Assembly (NCBI GenBank): GCA_003218375.1
Contig: QHNH01000024.1
Location: 46,913 to 110,912 of the forward strand
Length of the DNA stretch: 64,000 bases
Reading direction: 5' to 3'
From: Verrucomicrobiota bacterium
Lineage (GTDB): Bacteria; Verrucomicrobiota; Verrucomicrobiia; Chthoniobacterales; UBA10450
Shown: piece after piece, positions 45,429 to 54,064 of the stretch
How the letters are laid out: the number at the start of each line of letters is the position of its first letter
Position numbering within the stretch: the first letter of the stretch is position 1
Notes under the pieces: generated by a model
What the model saw: the letters and a program-made list of their open reading frames with translations, nothing else
Told to the model about the DNA's origin: nothing
Database searches by the model: none
Program-made: the position numbers and the translations under genes

Positions 45429-45434
45429 AAGGAC

Positions 45435-46304
45435 TTACAGGACTCCTCGCGCAATCAGAACCAACAACACAATTCCAAGCACGATCCGGTAAATGGCGAA
45501 CGGCGCGAAGCCCCGGTCGCGCACCCAGCGCATAAACCAGGCAACCACTCCGAGCGCGACCACAAAGGAAACCACAAAGCCGATCGCGAGCACGATCCAG
45601 TTATGCGGAGTCATGCTCAGCGGCGCGAGGCCGGCTTCGGCGGCGGCGTCATGTCGCGGCCGGATCGTCTTCAACAAATCGTACCCGGTCGCCACCACCA
45701 TCGTCGGCATGGAAAGGAAAAATGAAAATTCGAGCGCGGCAGCACGCGTTAATCCCGCAGTCTGTCCCGCCGCGATCGTCGACATCGACCGCGAGGTCCC
45801 CGGGAAAACCGCCGACAAGATCTGGATGGCGCCAATCCAAACGGCCTGCGGCAAACTCATTTCTTCCATGTCGGTCGTTCTCGGATTGCGGCAGAGCACG
45901 TCCACGATCCACATGACGACGCCGCCAAGGAGAAGCGCCCAGGCCATCACGCTCAAGCTCTCCAGGTTCTGGCCGATCTGCTTTTTCAACAGGTAGGCCG
46001 GCCCTGCTGTCACGATAAAGGCAATGAACGTGAGGCTGAGCGGATGGGTGAGGATTGTGCGATCTTCGTGTTCGCCGCGCGGAAACGTCGCGAGGAACGT
46101 CAGGATGCGTCTCCAGAAATAAACCGGCAACGCCAGGATCGCGCCGAGTTGGATCACGATCGTGTACATCTTCCAGAAACTGTCGTGCAGATTGAAGCCG
46201 AAAAGCGCCTCGACGATGCGCAGATGGGCGGTCGAGCTGATGGGAAGAAATTCCGTGAGTCCCTCGACGATGCCGAGAACGAACGAGATCAGAATATCAT
46301 TCAT
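45435..46304 (-). CDS. uppP: Undecaprenyl-diphosphatase UppP (BacA)
   Basis: This 289-residue protein with about eight helices carries the active-site motifs EGLTEFLPISSTAHL (about residues 14-28) and PGTSRSMSTI (about 168-177). It removes a phosphate from undecaprenyl diphosphate, recycling the lipid carrier made by UppS in the same window. It is in the inner membrane. The DUF6941-like gene is immediately downstream. A hairpin element lies upstream between it and gmd. Confidence 0.95.
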   Translation of the reverse strand: MNDILISFVLGIVEGLTEFLPISSTAHLRIVEALFGFNLHDSFWKMYTIVIQLGAILALPVYFWRRILTFLATFPRGEHEDRTILTHPLSLTFIAFIVTAGPAYLLKKQIGQNLESLSVMAWALLLGGVVMWIVDVLCRNPRTTDMEEMSLPQAVWIGAIQILSAVFPGTSRSMSTIAAGQTAGLTRAAALEFSFFLSMPTMVVATGYDLLKTIRPRHDAAAEAGLAPLSMTPHNWIVLAIGFVVSFVVALGVVAWFMRWVRDRGFAPFAIYRIVLGIVLLVLIARGVL

Positions 46305-46342
46305 AGCTTGAAGACACTACGCTGGCATGATCCTCATCCTAA

Positions 46343-46390
46343 CCTTCTCCCTCAGGGAGAAGGAACTTTCTCTCCCCTTGGGAGAGAAGG
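46343..46390. repeat. Double hairpin CCTTCTCCCTCAGGGAGAAGG type
   Basis: Two successive palindromes, CTTCTCCCTCAGGGAGAAG (46344-46362) and TTCTCTCCCCTTGGGAGAGAA (46368-46388, one base longer than quoted stems), lie between uppP and gmd. They may act as a terminator for gmd or a processing site. Confidence 0.7.
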
Positions 46391-46442
46391 ACGCGACAGC
46401 GCCAAGTGAGGGCAGATTTGTTTTCGGTTTAGCATCTTTGTC

Positions 46443-47447
46443 CTAAGCATCCATTCCGGCATCTACCGCCGCCAGCTCTGCTTCTACCATCTCGCGAACC
46501 AGATCGTCGAAGGAACCGCGCGGCTCCCAGCCGAGTTCCTCCCTGATCTTTTTCGGCGAACCAACCAGGCGCGCCGGATCGGCGGGCCGATCAAAGGCCG
46601 GATTGTGTTTCACATATTTGGCCGACGGCAAATTCACCACGGAGAAGGCGGCCTCGACAAAATCGCGCACGGAATGGCTTTCGCCCGTGGCGACGACGTA
46701 ATCCGCCGGCTTCGCCTGTTGCAACATCAGCCACATCGCGGCGACGTAATCCTCGGCGCGGCCCCAATCCCGCCGGCTCTCGAGACTGCCGAGCGATAGT
46801 TCCTGGTCGAGTCCGCGCGCAATCCGCGCCACCGCCCGTGCGATTTTGCGCGTCACAAAGTTTTCGCCGCGCCGGGGGGATTCGTGGTTGTAAAGAATCC
46901 CGTTGCAAACAAAGAGGCCATACGAATCGCGATAAACGCGCGCCAGCTGGGTGGCGAACGCCTTGGCGCAGCCATATGGACTCGCCGGACGCAGCGGCGT
47001 GTTTTCCGTTTGCGGCGATTCCAGCGCGTTCCCGAAAATCTCGGAGCTGGAGGCATGATAAATTTTTACCGGCCGCGGCTGGTCGCGCGCGATTTCGAGG
47101 AGCCGCAGGGTTGCCATTCCGATCTCTTCGCAGGTGGATTCCGGGATCTCGAAGCTCAAGCCGACATGGCTTTGGCCGGCGAGATGATAAAGCTCGTCCG
47201 GTTGCACCTCGGAAAAAATCCGGCGCAGCGTCGTGCCGTCCGAGAGATCGCCGTAATGGAGAAAGAGCGATTTGCCGTAGATATTTTCGTCGCCACGCAA
47301 ATGCTCGATGCGCGAGCGGACCAAATTACTGGTTCGCCTCACCACGCCGTGGACCGCGTAACCTTTTTCGAGGAGCAGCTCCGTCAGGTACGATCCGTCC
47401 TGGCCGGTGATGCCGGTAATCAGCGCGGTTTTTTCGTTTTCGGCCAT
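46443..47447 (-). CDS. gmd: GDP-mannose 4,6-dehydratase
   Basis: This 334-residue extended SDR has the nucleotide motif ALITGITGQDGSYLTELLLE and the family-specific GVVRRTSNLVRSRIEHL. Then come LHYGDLSDGTTLRRIFSEV, LAGQSHVGLSFEIPES and YHASSSEIFGNALESPQTEN. The catalytic YGCAK and GILYNHESPRRGENFVTRKI follow. It makes GDP-4-keto-6-deoxy-mannose for fucose, rhamnose or perosamine-type sugars. It is divergent from the GH113-like gene, with a dyad element between. No downstream reductase is adjacent. Confidence 0.95.
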   Translation of the reverse strand: MAENEKTALITGITGQDGSYLTELLLEKGYAVHGVVRRTSNLVRSRIEHLRGDENIYGKSLFLHYGDLSDGTTLRRIFSEVQPDELYHLAGQSHVGLSFEIPESTCEEIGMATLRLLEIARDQPRPVKIYHASSSEIFGNALESPQTENTPLRPASPYGCAKAFATQLARVYRDSYGLFVCNGILYNHESPRRGENFVTRKIARAVARIARGLDQELSLGSLESRRDWGRAEDYVAAMWLMLQQAKPADYVVATGESHSVRDFVEAAFSVVNLPSAKYVKHNPAFDRPADPARLVGSPKKIREELGWEPRGSFDDLVREMVEAELAAVDAGMDA

Positions 47448-47514
47448 GATTGGGAACGCCCGTCACACCATTCAACGAAGGCCTCCCTTTCCACAAGACA
47501 GAACGTTTCGCCTC

Positions 47515-47592
47515 TTCTGTAGCAGCGGCCCTGTGGGCCGCTTCGAGAGAATTGACGCCGCCCGAGCGGCCCACAGGGCCGCTGCTACAGAA
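47515..47592. repeat. Perfect 28-base inverted repeat, TTCTGTAGC family (copy 2)
   Basis: Arms 47515-47542 and 47565-47592 are perfect inverted copies containing GCGGCCCTGTGGGCCGC. The outer end TTCTGTAGC matches the repeat at 4341-4424, but the inner bases differ with compensated pairing. It lies between the divergent gmd and GH113-like genes. Confidence 0.9.
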
Positions 47593-47635
47593 AACGGCGA
47601 TTTCAAATCACCGCTGCTTGAAGTTAAATCGACGA

Positions 47636-48658
47636 ATGCGTCTCGTCGTGTTTTTCGCCGCGGTGGCAACCACCGTCGTTTCTTCGTTTGGCGAGCAACC
47701 CGCTTCTTCCGTTTACAAGGGCATGACCGTCTCCTGCCAGACGTGGGGCATCGAATGGCAGATGCCGGAGATGGAAGCCACGCTCGACGAATTGAAGTCG
47801 TTAGGCGTGAACAGCATCGCGATTCATCCCTACGCCCAAATCCGCGAAGACGGCCACGTCGCCGCCGGCCGGCGTTCCGGCGCGAGCACCACCCACATCA
47901 CCACGCCGCTCCGCTGGGCGCACGAGCGCAGGATGGCCGCGATGGTCATTCCGCACATCGCCTATTGGGGCACGAAGTTTAGCTGGCGCGGCGAGATCAA
48001 CTTCGTCGCCCCGGAAGAATGGGACCGGTTTTTTTCCGATTACGAGAGCTGGATCGTGCAAATGGCGACGCTGGCTGAATCGGAGCACGCCGAAATTTTT
48101 TGTGTCGGCCTCGAGTTTACCTATCCGCAGAAGTACGACGAGCGCTGGCGGAAAATCATCGCCGCGGTGCGCGCCGTCTATCACGGCAAGGTCACCTACG
48201 GCGCGAACTGGAACGAATATGCGGACGTGAAATTCTGGGATGCCCTCGATTACATTGGCGTCCTCGCCTATTTCCCGCTGACGAAAACGACCGACCCGAG
48301 TGCGGCTGAGATCTCGACGGCGTGGGAAAAGCGTTGCGCCGAGCTGGAGAAATTCTCGAAGCAGACCGGCAAACAATTTCTCTTCGTCGAGATCGGCTAC
48401 AATGAAAGCGCGCGCGCCGCGGCGGAGCCGTGGGGTTTCAAGACCGGCGGCGACCATGCCGCGGACATCCAGCAGCGCTGCATCGACATCGCGCTCGATT
48501 TGCCGGCGCGCCATCCGTTTCTCGCGGGAATGTTCTGGTGGAAATGGTTCCCCGAAATTCCGCACCACGAAGAAGAGAACTACTGTTTGCAGACGCCCGC
48601 GATCAAAGCCCTGGTCGCGAAGCATTGGCTTGGAGCCGGCCCGCCCTCGGGCCGGTGA
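47636..48658 (+). CDS. GH113-like glycoside hydrolase (TIM-barrel), secreted
   Basis: This 340-residue protein has a signal peptide (MRLVVFFAAVATTVVSSFG, ending near residue 20). Then comes KGMTVSCQTWGIEWQMPEME. The barrel motifs are LGVNSIAIHPYAQI, MAAMVIPHIAYWG and IFCVGLEFTYPQKYDERWRK with the putative acid glutamate. Then come VTYGANWNEYADVKFWDALD and FLFVEIGYNESARAAAEPWG with a second glutamate. The pattern fits GH113 mannanase-like barrels, but substrate is not shown. The last residues (GAGPPSGR) and stop are supplied by a repeat element. It converges on mutL. Confidence 0.8.
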   Translation: MRLVVFFAAVATTVVSSFGEQPASSVYKGMTVSCQTWGIEWQMPEMEATLDELKSLGVNSIAIHPYAQIREDGHVAAGRRSGASTTHITTPLRWAHERRMAAMVIPHIAYWGTKFSWRGEINFVAPEEWDRFFSDYESWIVQMATLAESEHAEIFCVGLEFTYPQKYDERWRKIIAAVRAVYHGKVTYGANWNEYADVKFWDALDYIGVLAYFPLTKTTDPSAAEISTAWEKRCAELEKFSKQTGKQFLFVEIGYNESARAAAEPWGFKTGGDHAADIQQRCIDIALDLPARHPFLAGMFWWKWFPEIPHHEEENYCLQTPAIKALVAKHWLGAGPPSGR

Positions 48659-48706
48659 GAGGAGACGATGCCGCCAGCCCAACCGGCACGGGGGCGTGCC
48701 GGCTCC
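48632..48706. repeat. Paired hairpin element overlapping the GH113 stop
   Basis: GGAGCCGGCCCGCCCTCGGG (48632-48651) and CCGGCACGGGGGCGTGCCGG (48683-48702) are separate hairpins bounded by GGAGCC...GGCTCC. The element provides the last codons of the GH113-like gene and fills most of the convergent gap with mutL. Confidence 0.85.
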
Positions 48707-48722
48707 AATTTTGGCGTCGTCG

Positions 48723-50507
48723 CTACACTTTTCGCCCGAACTTTTTCTCCAGCTCGGCGTGTGAAATCTGGATCATGGTCGGACGGCCATGCGGGCAGCA
48801 ATAGGGCAGATCGCACTGCAGCAGATCGGTGATCAGTTTTTCCACTTCGAGATAGCGCAACGGATCGTTCGCCTTCACGGCATGACGGCAAACTGTCTTC
48901 GCGATCATATCCTCGCCCAGGCGCAGGGCGGAGCTGCCGTTGCTCGCGCTCTTGAGCCCGTCGATCACTTTGCGCATGAACGTCACCGGGTCTGAGACGT
49001 CGAGAAAGGTCGGCAGGCTATCGATCTTGAACGCGTTCTGCCCGAACGGCTCGATGCCGATGCCCATTTTCTGGAGCGTCGCCGCGTTTCGCTCGACCCA
49101 TTCCGCGTCGCGCGGCGCCAGCTCGAAGGTTTGCGCGAGCAGCAACCGCTGCGACGGGACCCCCTGCTCCTCCATTCGGCGTCGCAATTCCTCGAACAGG
49201 ATGCGCTCATGCGCCGCGTGTTGATCGACCAGCACCAGCCCATCCTGATTTTCCATCAGCACATACAGTTTGTTCAGGATGCCGATGATTTGGAATTGCT
49301 GGGAAGAGCTCGCGACGTTGATCGCTTCTTCCGCAGGCCACGTCTCCGGTAGTTTGTGAGATTCCTCGCCGTCCGCGCGGCTCGGGATGACACGCGTGAT
49401 TGCGGGTTCGGTAAATTGGCGCTGCTCGATAGGCGGAGGCGTGAAATGTTCTGGCGGGATCGGGAAAGTCGGCGCAACCGGCCGTTGAAATTGCTGCTGC
49501 CAATCCCGTCGGCCACTTTCCAGGGTTCTTCGAATCGCGTCGACCACCGCTTCCCGCACCGAATTGGGATCGCGAAATCGGACTTCACGTTTGGCTGGAT
49601 GCACGTTCACATCCACCGCCGCCGGATCGAGATCGAGAAACAAAAACGTGACCGGGAACTGACCTTTCATGAGCGCGGTGTGATAGCCCTCGCGAAGCGC
49701 CGCCGTCAGCATTGGGCTCTCGATGGCGCGGCCATTCACGAACACGAGCTGCTGCGTGCGCGTCTGCCGGCTCACTCCCGCCTGCCCGATCAATCCGCGG
49801 ATCCGGATTTTCGCCGGATTGTTCTTCAGCTCTTCGACGTTGAGAAGGCGATCGACGAGATCCTTCCCGTGAAGATCGCGGATGCGGTCGAGCAAACTCG
49901 CGGCGGCCGGCAGTTGCAAGACGACGCGCTCGTCGCGCACAAACACGAACGCGATCTCCGGATGCCCCGTCGCCTGGAGATGAAGCTGGTGCTCGATGTT
50001 GCGACTCTCCGTGTTTTCCGAGCGCAAAAATTTCCGGCGTGCCGGCAGATTGTAAAAAATCGAGCGCACTTCAATCTGCGTGCCGGGAGCTTCGCCGCCA
50101 TCGCGCACCGTTTCGATCCGGCCGCCCGACACGATGATTTCCGTCCCGGCGACTGCTTCCAACTCGCGCGTAGTCAACCGAAAGCGCGAGACGCTGGCGA
50201 TGCTCGGCAGGGCTTCGCCGCGAAACCCAAGCGTGGCGATCGCCGCCAGGTCGGCCGCCGTCCGGATCTTGCTCGTCGCATGCCGCTCCAGGGACAGGAG
50301 GGCGTCGTCGCGGTCCATCCCGCAGCCGTCGTCCACCACCCGCATCAACGAAATCCCCCCGCGCCGGACACTGACTTCGATTTTGCGCGCCCCGGCGTCG
50401 ATGCTGTTTTCGACCAGCTCTTTCACGACCGACGCCGGTCGCTCGATCACTTCGCCCGCCGCCACCTGGCTGGCAAGGATTTCCGGCAACAGGCGAATGC
50501 GGCTCAT
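48723..50507 (-). CDS. mutL: DNA mismatch repair protein MutL (endonuclease type)
   Basis: This 594-residue protein has the GHKL ATPase start LPEILASQVAAGEVIERPAS, then ELVENSIDAGARKIEV and VDDGCGMDRDDALLSLERHA. ATSKIRTAADLAAIATLGFR and GEALPSIASVSRF complete the ATPase region. The linker is proline-rich. The C-terminal domain has LVDQHAAHERILFEEL, fitting the DQHA(X)2E(X)4E endonuclease motif, and CPHGRPTM. It therefore probably nicks DNA itself in mismatch repair, as in bacteria without MutH. No mutS or mutH is in the window. It converges with the GH113-like gene. Confidence 0.95.
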   Translation of the reverse strand: MSRIRLLPEILASQVAAGEVIERPASVVKELVENSIDAGARKIEVSVRRGGISLMRVVDDGCGMDRDDALLSLERHATSKIRTAADLAAIATLGFRGEALPSIASVSRFRLTTRELEAVAGTEIIVSGGRIETVRDGGEAPGTQIEVRSIFYNLPARRKFLRSENTESRNIEHQLHLQATGHPEIAFVFVRDERVVLQLPAAASLLDRIRDLHGKDLVDRLLNVEELKNNPAKIRIRGLIGQAGVSRQTRTQQLVFVNGRAIESPMLTAALREGYHTALMKGQFPVTFLFLDLDPAAVDVNVHPAKREVRFRDPNSVREAVVDAIRRTLESGRRDWQQQFQRPVAPTFPIPPEHFTPPPIEQRQFTEPAITRVIPSRADGEESHKLPETWPAEEAINVASSSQQFQIIGILNKLYVLMENQDGLVLVDQHAAHERILFEELRRRMEEQGVPSQRLLLAQTFELAPRDAEWVERNAATLQKMGIGIEPFGQNAFKIDSLPTFLDVSDPVTFMRKVIDGLKSASNGSSALRLGEDMIAKTVCRHAVKANDPLRYLEVEKLITDLLQCDLPYCCPHGRPTMIQISHAELEKKFGRKV

Positions 50508-50570
50508 CTCATTTCGATTTTAAGTTGTCGATTTGCGATTGCGAAGGAAAACGATAATTTCGCTCGACCG

Positions 50571-50906
50571 ATGATCACTGTCACCGATAGCGCCGTGCGC
50601 CAACTGCGCAGCCTCCTCGAATCGCGCAGCGATACCGAGCACCGGGGTTTGCGGGTCGGCATCGCCAAAGGCGGCTGTTCCGGCCTTCAATATGAAATGT
50701 CGCTCGGCGCCGAACAACCGGGCGATGCGATCGTCGACCGCGACGGGGTCCAGTTTTTTATCGATAGCGAGAGCGCGGATTATCTGCAGGGCTCGACCCT
50801 CGATTATCGCGACGGCCTGACCGGCGCCGGCTTTCACATCGAGAATCCAAACGCAGCGCGGACTTGCGGATGCGGCACGTCGTTCGAAGCAGCCCGCCCT
50901 GCTTGA
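50571..50906 (+). CDS. Iron-sulfur cluster assembly accessory protein (ErpA/IscA type)
   Basis: This 111-residue A-type carrier has the three cluster cysteines in GIAKGGCSGLQYEMSL and TCGCGTSF. ITVTDSAVRQLRSLL is the usual N-terminal motif and LDYRDGLTGAGFHIENPNA the usual C-terminal one. The ribosome site GAAGGAAA lies upstream. It carries Fe-S clusters to target proteins. It is divergent from mutL. The ErpA, IscA and HesB branches cannot be told apart by eye. Confidence 0.92.
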   Translation: MITVTDSAVRQLRSLLESRSDTEHRGLRVGIAKGGCSGLQYEMSLGAEQPGDAIVDRDGVQFFIDSESADYLQGSTLDYRDGLTGAGFHIENPNAARTCGCGTSFEAARPA

Positions 50907-50938
50907 AAACGAACCGTTCGCGAAGCAGGCGCGCTTAG

Positions 50939-52546
50939 ATGGATCGGGATTACTTCCGGTACGAGCCGGCGCAGGCCTACGGGCGCTCGCGGCGAAAGAA
51001 GACAAACCTCTTCGGCTGGTCGGTCGCCATTCTGCTCCTGACCGGACTCGCCTTCGCGGCCTGGCTCGGCAGCTTTTACATTTTCTGGCAACCGGAGCGG
51101 CCGCAGAGCTATCGGATCCTCAAGAAGCTCCACAAGATCGAGCCCGCGAAACGATTCGAATTGACCGCCGCGCCCGCGGGCGAATTCCTCAGCTCGAAAC
51201 AACTTTACGATCGCTACATCGCGATGAGTCCCACCGAGTTGACCACGGTGAACGCGGAGCTGATCCGCAATTACATCCGGAATTTCCAACAGGTCCGCGG
51301 TCTCGTGCCCTATGTCGTCGGCCGGTTCAACATCATGGAAGCGCACGAGCTGACGCCGAACGACGTGTTCATGTCCGGCATGGTCGCGCTCACGAACGCA
51401 GTCGATCACGGCGAGCTGCTGATGGAACATGTTTATCCAGCCGATCCGCAGGCGCTGCCGTTGATGAAGCAAACGCTGGTGATGGGCTTGGAGATCAAGC
51501 TCGAGCGCACTCACGATCTCTCCGCCATCATCCATGCGGAGCGGCTCCCCGATGGGCGCATCATGATCACCGCGATGCCGCTGCTTTACGGCAGTTACAC
51601 CGTCACTCGTGGGCCGGGCACATTCACGCTCGAGCCGCCGCTCGATCTGAATCTCGCTGCCGGCTGGCCGCTGTTTAAAGACGCGGCACGCAAGAACGCC
51701 GAGACGCAATATGCCAGCTACCGCGAGCGCACCGCGCCGAAGACCACCGAATCCGTCGCCGGGATCGCGCCGACTCCGCCGCCTCCGGCGACGAACGAAT
51801 TGATTCGCGTGGAACCGGCGGCGCCACTCGAAGGTCCCAAGGTGGCCGTCGTTACACCGCCGCCCGCGCCTCCTCCTTCGCCGCCGCCATCCAAGACGAC
51901 AAAGGGAAACAAGAAGAACCAGAAAGCGACGCCAACGCCTTCGCCAACCCCGGCCCGCACCCCCACGATGGTCGCGCAAAATTCGCCGCTGCCGAAACCG
52001 ACACCGACTCCCTCGGCCACGGCGGTGGCGCTGGCGAAATCGCCGGCACCTTCCGTCGCGCCACCGGCGGCCACTACTCCTCCCGTCGTCGCCGTCGCGT
52101 CGCCGCCGCCTCCGCCGGCTTCGCCCTCACCCTCGGCCAGTGCGCCCGACAATTTGCTCGCCTCGACCGCCGGCGGCGGTAATTGGAAAACTTTTCCGCC
52201 CGGCAAGATGCCGGTCGGTCGCCTCATCACACCCGCCGATCTGCGCGATCTTGCCGATCGCGGGCTCGCTGGCGAACGCGTTTACCTCAAAGGCCAGTTC
52301 GTCGTGAACTTCACCGAACCCAATCGCGCCGTCTTGCGTCCGAAAACTGGAATTACAGACGCGGTCTTGAAACTCGCAGGTGGTGGACAGAACCTGCGTA
52401 TCATCGTGGATTTCCCCGCCGGTTACACCCCGCCCGCGCGCGGTTCCACCGTGACCCGCGACGAAGCGCGCCCCTACGAAATCACCGAGGTGCGCAAACA
52501 GAGTGATGGCCAACTCAACGTTTTCGTCCGCGAGATCATGCAGTGA
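50939..52546 (+). CDS. Membrane-anchored proline-rich protein of unknown function
   Basis: This is a 535-residue protein. One transmembrane helix at about residues 24-50 (WSVAILLLTGLAFAAWLG) follows a basic tail. A folded region (about 60-260) contains SPTELTTVNAELIRNYIRNF, YVVGRFNIMEAHELTPNDVF, ERLPDGRIMITAMPLLYGSY and TFTLEPPLDLN. Residues about 275-410 are a proline/alanine/threonine-rich linker. The C-terminal part (about 420-535) contains GRLITPADLRDLADRGLAGE and VYLKGQFVVNFTEPNRAVLR. No enzymatic motif is seen. It is probably anchored in the inner membrane with a large periplasmic part. The ErpA-type gene is 32 bases upstream. It converges on the next minus-strand protein. Confidence 0.75.
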   Translation: MDRDYFRYEPAQAYGRSRRKKTNLFGWSVAILLLTGLAFAAWLGSFYIFWQPERPQSYRILKKLHKIEPAKRFELTAAPAGEFLSSKQLYDRYIAMSPTELTTVNAELIRNYIRNFQQVRGLVPYVVGRFNIMEAHELTPNDVFMSGMVALTNAVDHGELLMEHVYPADPQALPLMKQTLVMGLEIKLERTHDLSAIIHAERLPDGRIMITAMPLLYGSYTVTRGPGTFTLEPPLDLNLAAGWPLFKDAARKNAETQYASYRERTAPKTTESVAGIAPTPPPPATNELIRVEPAAPLEGPKVAVVTPPPAPPPSPPPSKTTKGNKKNQKATPTPSPTPARTPTMVAQNSPLPKPTPTPSATAVALAKSPAPSVAPPAATTPPVVAVASPPPPPASPSPSASAPDNLLASTAGGGNWKTFPPGKMPVGRLITPADLRDLADRGLAGERVYLKGQFVVNFTEPNRAVLRPKTGITDAVLKLAGGGQNLRIIVDFPAGYTPPARGSTVTRDEARPYEITEVRKQSDGQLNVFVREIMQ

Positions 52547-52637
52547 GAGCACCGGTGTCTTGTCCGCCACCTGACGGACTCGCTGCGGACAAGCCTGTGG
52601 GACCGCGTGGGTTTGGGCCGGAACATAGGCATTTTGC

Positions 52638-52708
52638 CTGTGCGGCCAGCGGGCATTTTGTCCGCTGCTTACAAACTTCAGCGGGCTACACGCCCGCTGG
52701 CCGCACAG
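52638..52708. repeat. CTGTGCGGCCAGCGGGC inverted repeat
   Basis: Perfect 17-base arms lie at 52638-52654 and 52692-52708. Nearby are small hairpins GGCATTTTGCC (52628-52638) and AGACTGCAAGTCT (52707-52719). It occupies the convergent gap between the proline-rich protein and the anchored protein at 52761. Confidence 0.85.
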
Positions 52709-52760
52709 ACTGCAAGTCTGTGTTCCTTGCGTCGGCGCCGCCAGCGCCGCGACGAGACTA

Positions 52761-53465
52761 CTATTTCGTCACGCCGGGGATCGCGCGGCCGTTCTCGATG
52801 ATGACCTTGTTGTCCTCGATCGCGAAGCTCGTGACGTCGTATTCCGTCGCGTACTGGTCCGCGTAGCTGCGTAAGGAGCGGAATCCCAGGAGCGAGTTCA
52901 GGATTTTTTCGGAAACGCCGCCCAGGGAGACTTCTGTAACCTCAATATTCCGCGGATTGCGATCGGGCGCCGAGCGCACTTGCAGCTCGCCGTTCAGGAA
53001 CCGCCCGCGAAATCCGACTTTCTCCAGCGGCACGCTCACCTGCACCCGAGCAACATTGTTCTCGATCGAAACAAAAGCCTTGCCGCGGATCTTCCGGCTG
53101 CCGGCAATCAACTGATTGATGTCGGAGGCCGAAAGTTCGATTCGATTACTGGAAGGAGTCGGCGCCGGCGTGGGCTCGGTCGTCGTAGTTGTGGTAGTCG
53201 CCATCGTGGCTTCGACGGGCGTGCTTCGAGGCCCGGCTTTGAATTCTTCCCACCGATGCCGCACCGTCTCCTGCTCCGCTTCCGTCGTCTCGATCTGCGG
53301 AATTTCCTTTGGGGTGGTCGAGGTAACGACGTAACGCACGCCGACGTAGCCGCCCACGAAAAATGCGACTGCGAGCAGAACCAGAAAGACCACCAGCATC
53401 AGGCAGCCTTTGCCCAGGCAACCGGTCTTTCTCTGCTTTGGCGGTGGTTCGATCCAGCTGGGCAT
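52761..53465 (-). CDS. Membrane-anchored beta-rich protein of unknown function
   Basis: This 234-residue protein has a basic cytoplasmic tail with cysteines (KTGCLGKGC). One helix lies at about residues 22-44 (LMLVVFLVLLAVAFFVGGYVG). A Thr/Pro-rich linker (MATTTTTTTEPTPAPTP) leads to a C-terminal domain: NRIELSASDINQLIAGSRKI, RGKAFVSIENNVARVQVSVP, LEKVGFRGRFLNGELQVRSA and EVTEVSLGGVSEKILNSLLG. This beta-sheet pattern resembles uncharacterised lineage-specific anchored domains. The HIT gene lies 3 bases upstream on the same strand. No function is assigned. Confidence 0.75.
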   Translation of the reverse strand: MPSWIEPPPKQRKTGCLGKGCLMLVVFLVLLAVAFFVGGYVGVRYVVTSTTPKEIPQIETTEAEQETVRHRWEEFKAGPRSTPVEATMATTTTTTTEPTPAPTPSSNRIELSASDINQLIAGSRKIRGKAFVSIENNVARVQVSVPLEKVGFRGRFLNGELQVRSAPDRNPRNIEVTEVSLGGVSEKILNSLLGFRSLRSYADQYATEYDVTSFAIEDNKVIIENGRAIPGVTK

Positions 53466-53468
53466 AAT

Positions 53469-54002
53469 TTACGGCGGATTATTTTTCCCGATGCGTTCCT
53501 GGGTGGCGATCAATTTGTCGTAAAGCCCGCGCAATCCTTCCGAGAGCATTCGCGTCCCGGCTAGCACCGGCATGAAATTCGTGTCGCCGTTCCATCTCGG
53601 CACGATGTGGAGATGCAAATGATCGGGCACGCCGGCGCCGGCGCATTGGCCGAGGTTCAGGCCGATGTTGAAGCCCTGCGCTTTCATGGTTTCACGCAAA
53701 AGCCGCTGGCCATGCACGGCGAGATTCCACAACTCGAGCACTTCGTTTTCGCCTAACGAAGAGGCGTCTCCGGTCTTCCGATACGGCACGGCCATGAGAT
53801 GACCGATGCTGTACGGATAGCGGTTCATCATGAGGAACGCGTTCTTGCGGCGCGTCACCACCAGATGAGCGGCGTCGTCACTGGCGCGCGCGGCCTCGGA
53901 GAGAAAATCCGGGTTCGGCGTTTCCTGCTCAAAATATTCGACCCGCCACGGGCACCAGAGCGCCTCGATCTCCGCCTTTGGGAAGTGCATCAGATCCTTC
54001 AA
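53469..54002 (-). CDS. HIT-family protein
   Basis: This 177-residue protein has the HIT motif DHLHLHIVPRWNGDTNFMPV (H-x-H-x-H). The N-terminus is ALWCPWRVEYF, followed by AHLVVTRRKNAFLMMNRYPY and SIGHLMAVPYR. Family members hydrolyse nucleotide-phosphoryl links such as diadenosine polyphosphates or nucleoside phosphoramidates. An ATG at 53990 (MHFPKAEIEALW) may be the true start. It is followed by the anchored protein gene on the same strand after 3 bases. Confidence 0.9.
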   Translation of the reverse strand: MKDLMHFPKAEIEALWCPWRVEYFEQETPNPDFLSEAARASDDAAHLVVTRRKNAFLMMNRYPYSIGHLMAVPYRKTGDASSLGENEVLELWNLAVHGQRLLRETMKAQGFNIGLNLGQCAGAGVPDHLHLHIVPRWNGDTNFMPVLAGTRMLSEGLRGLYDKLIATQERIGKNNPP

Positions 54003-54064
54003 GTTGGACGCGAGACTACAAATCGTTCGCCCAAAGTCGAGCAGGCTTTTCGCAGGCGCGCCAG

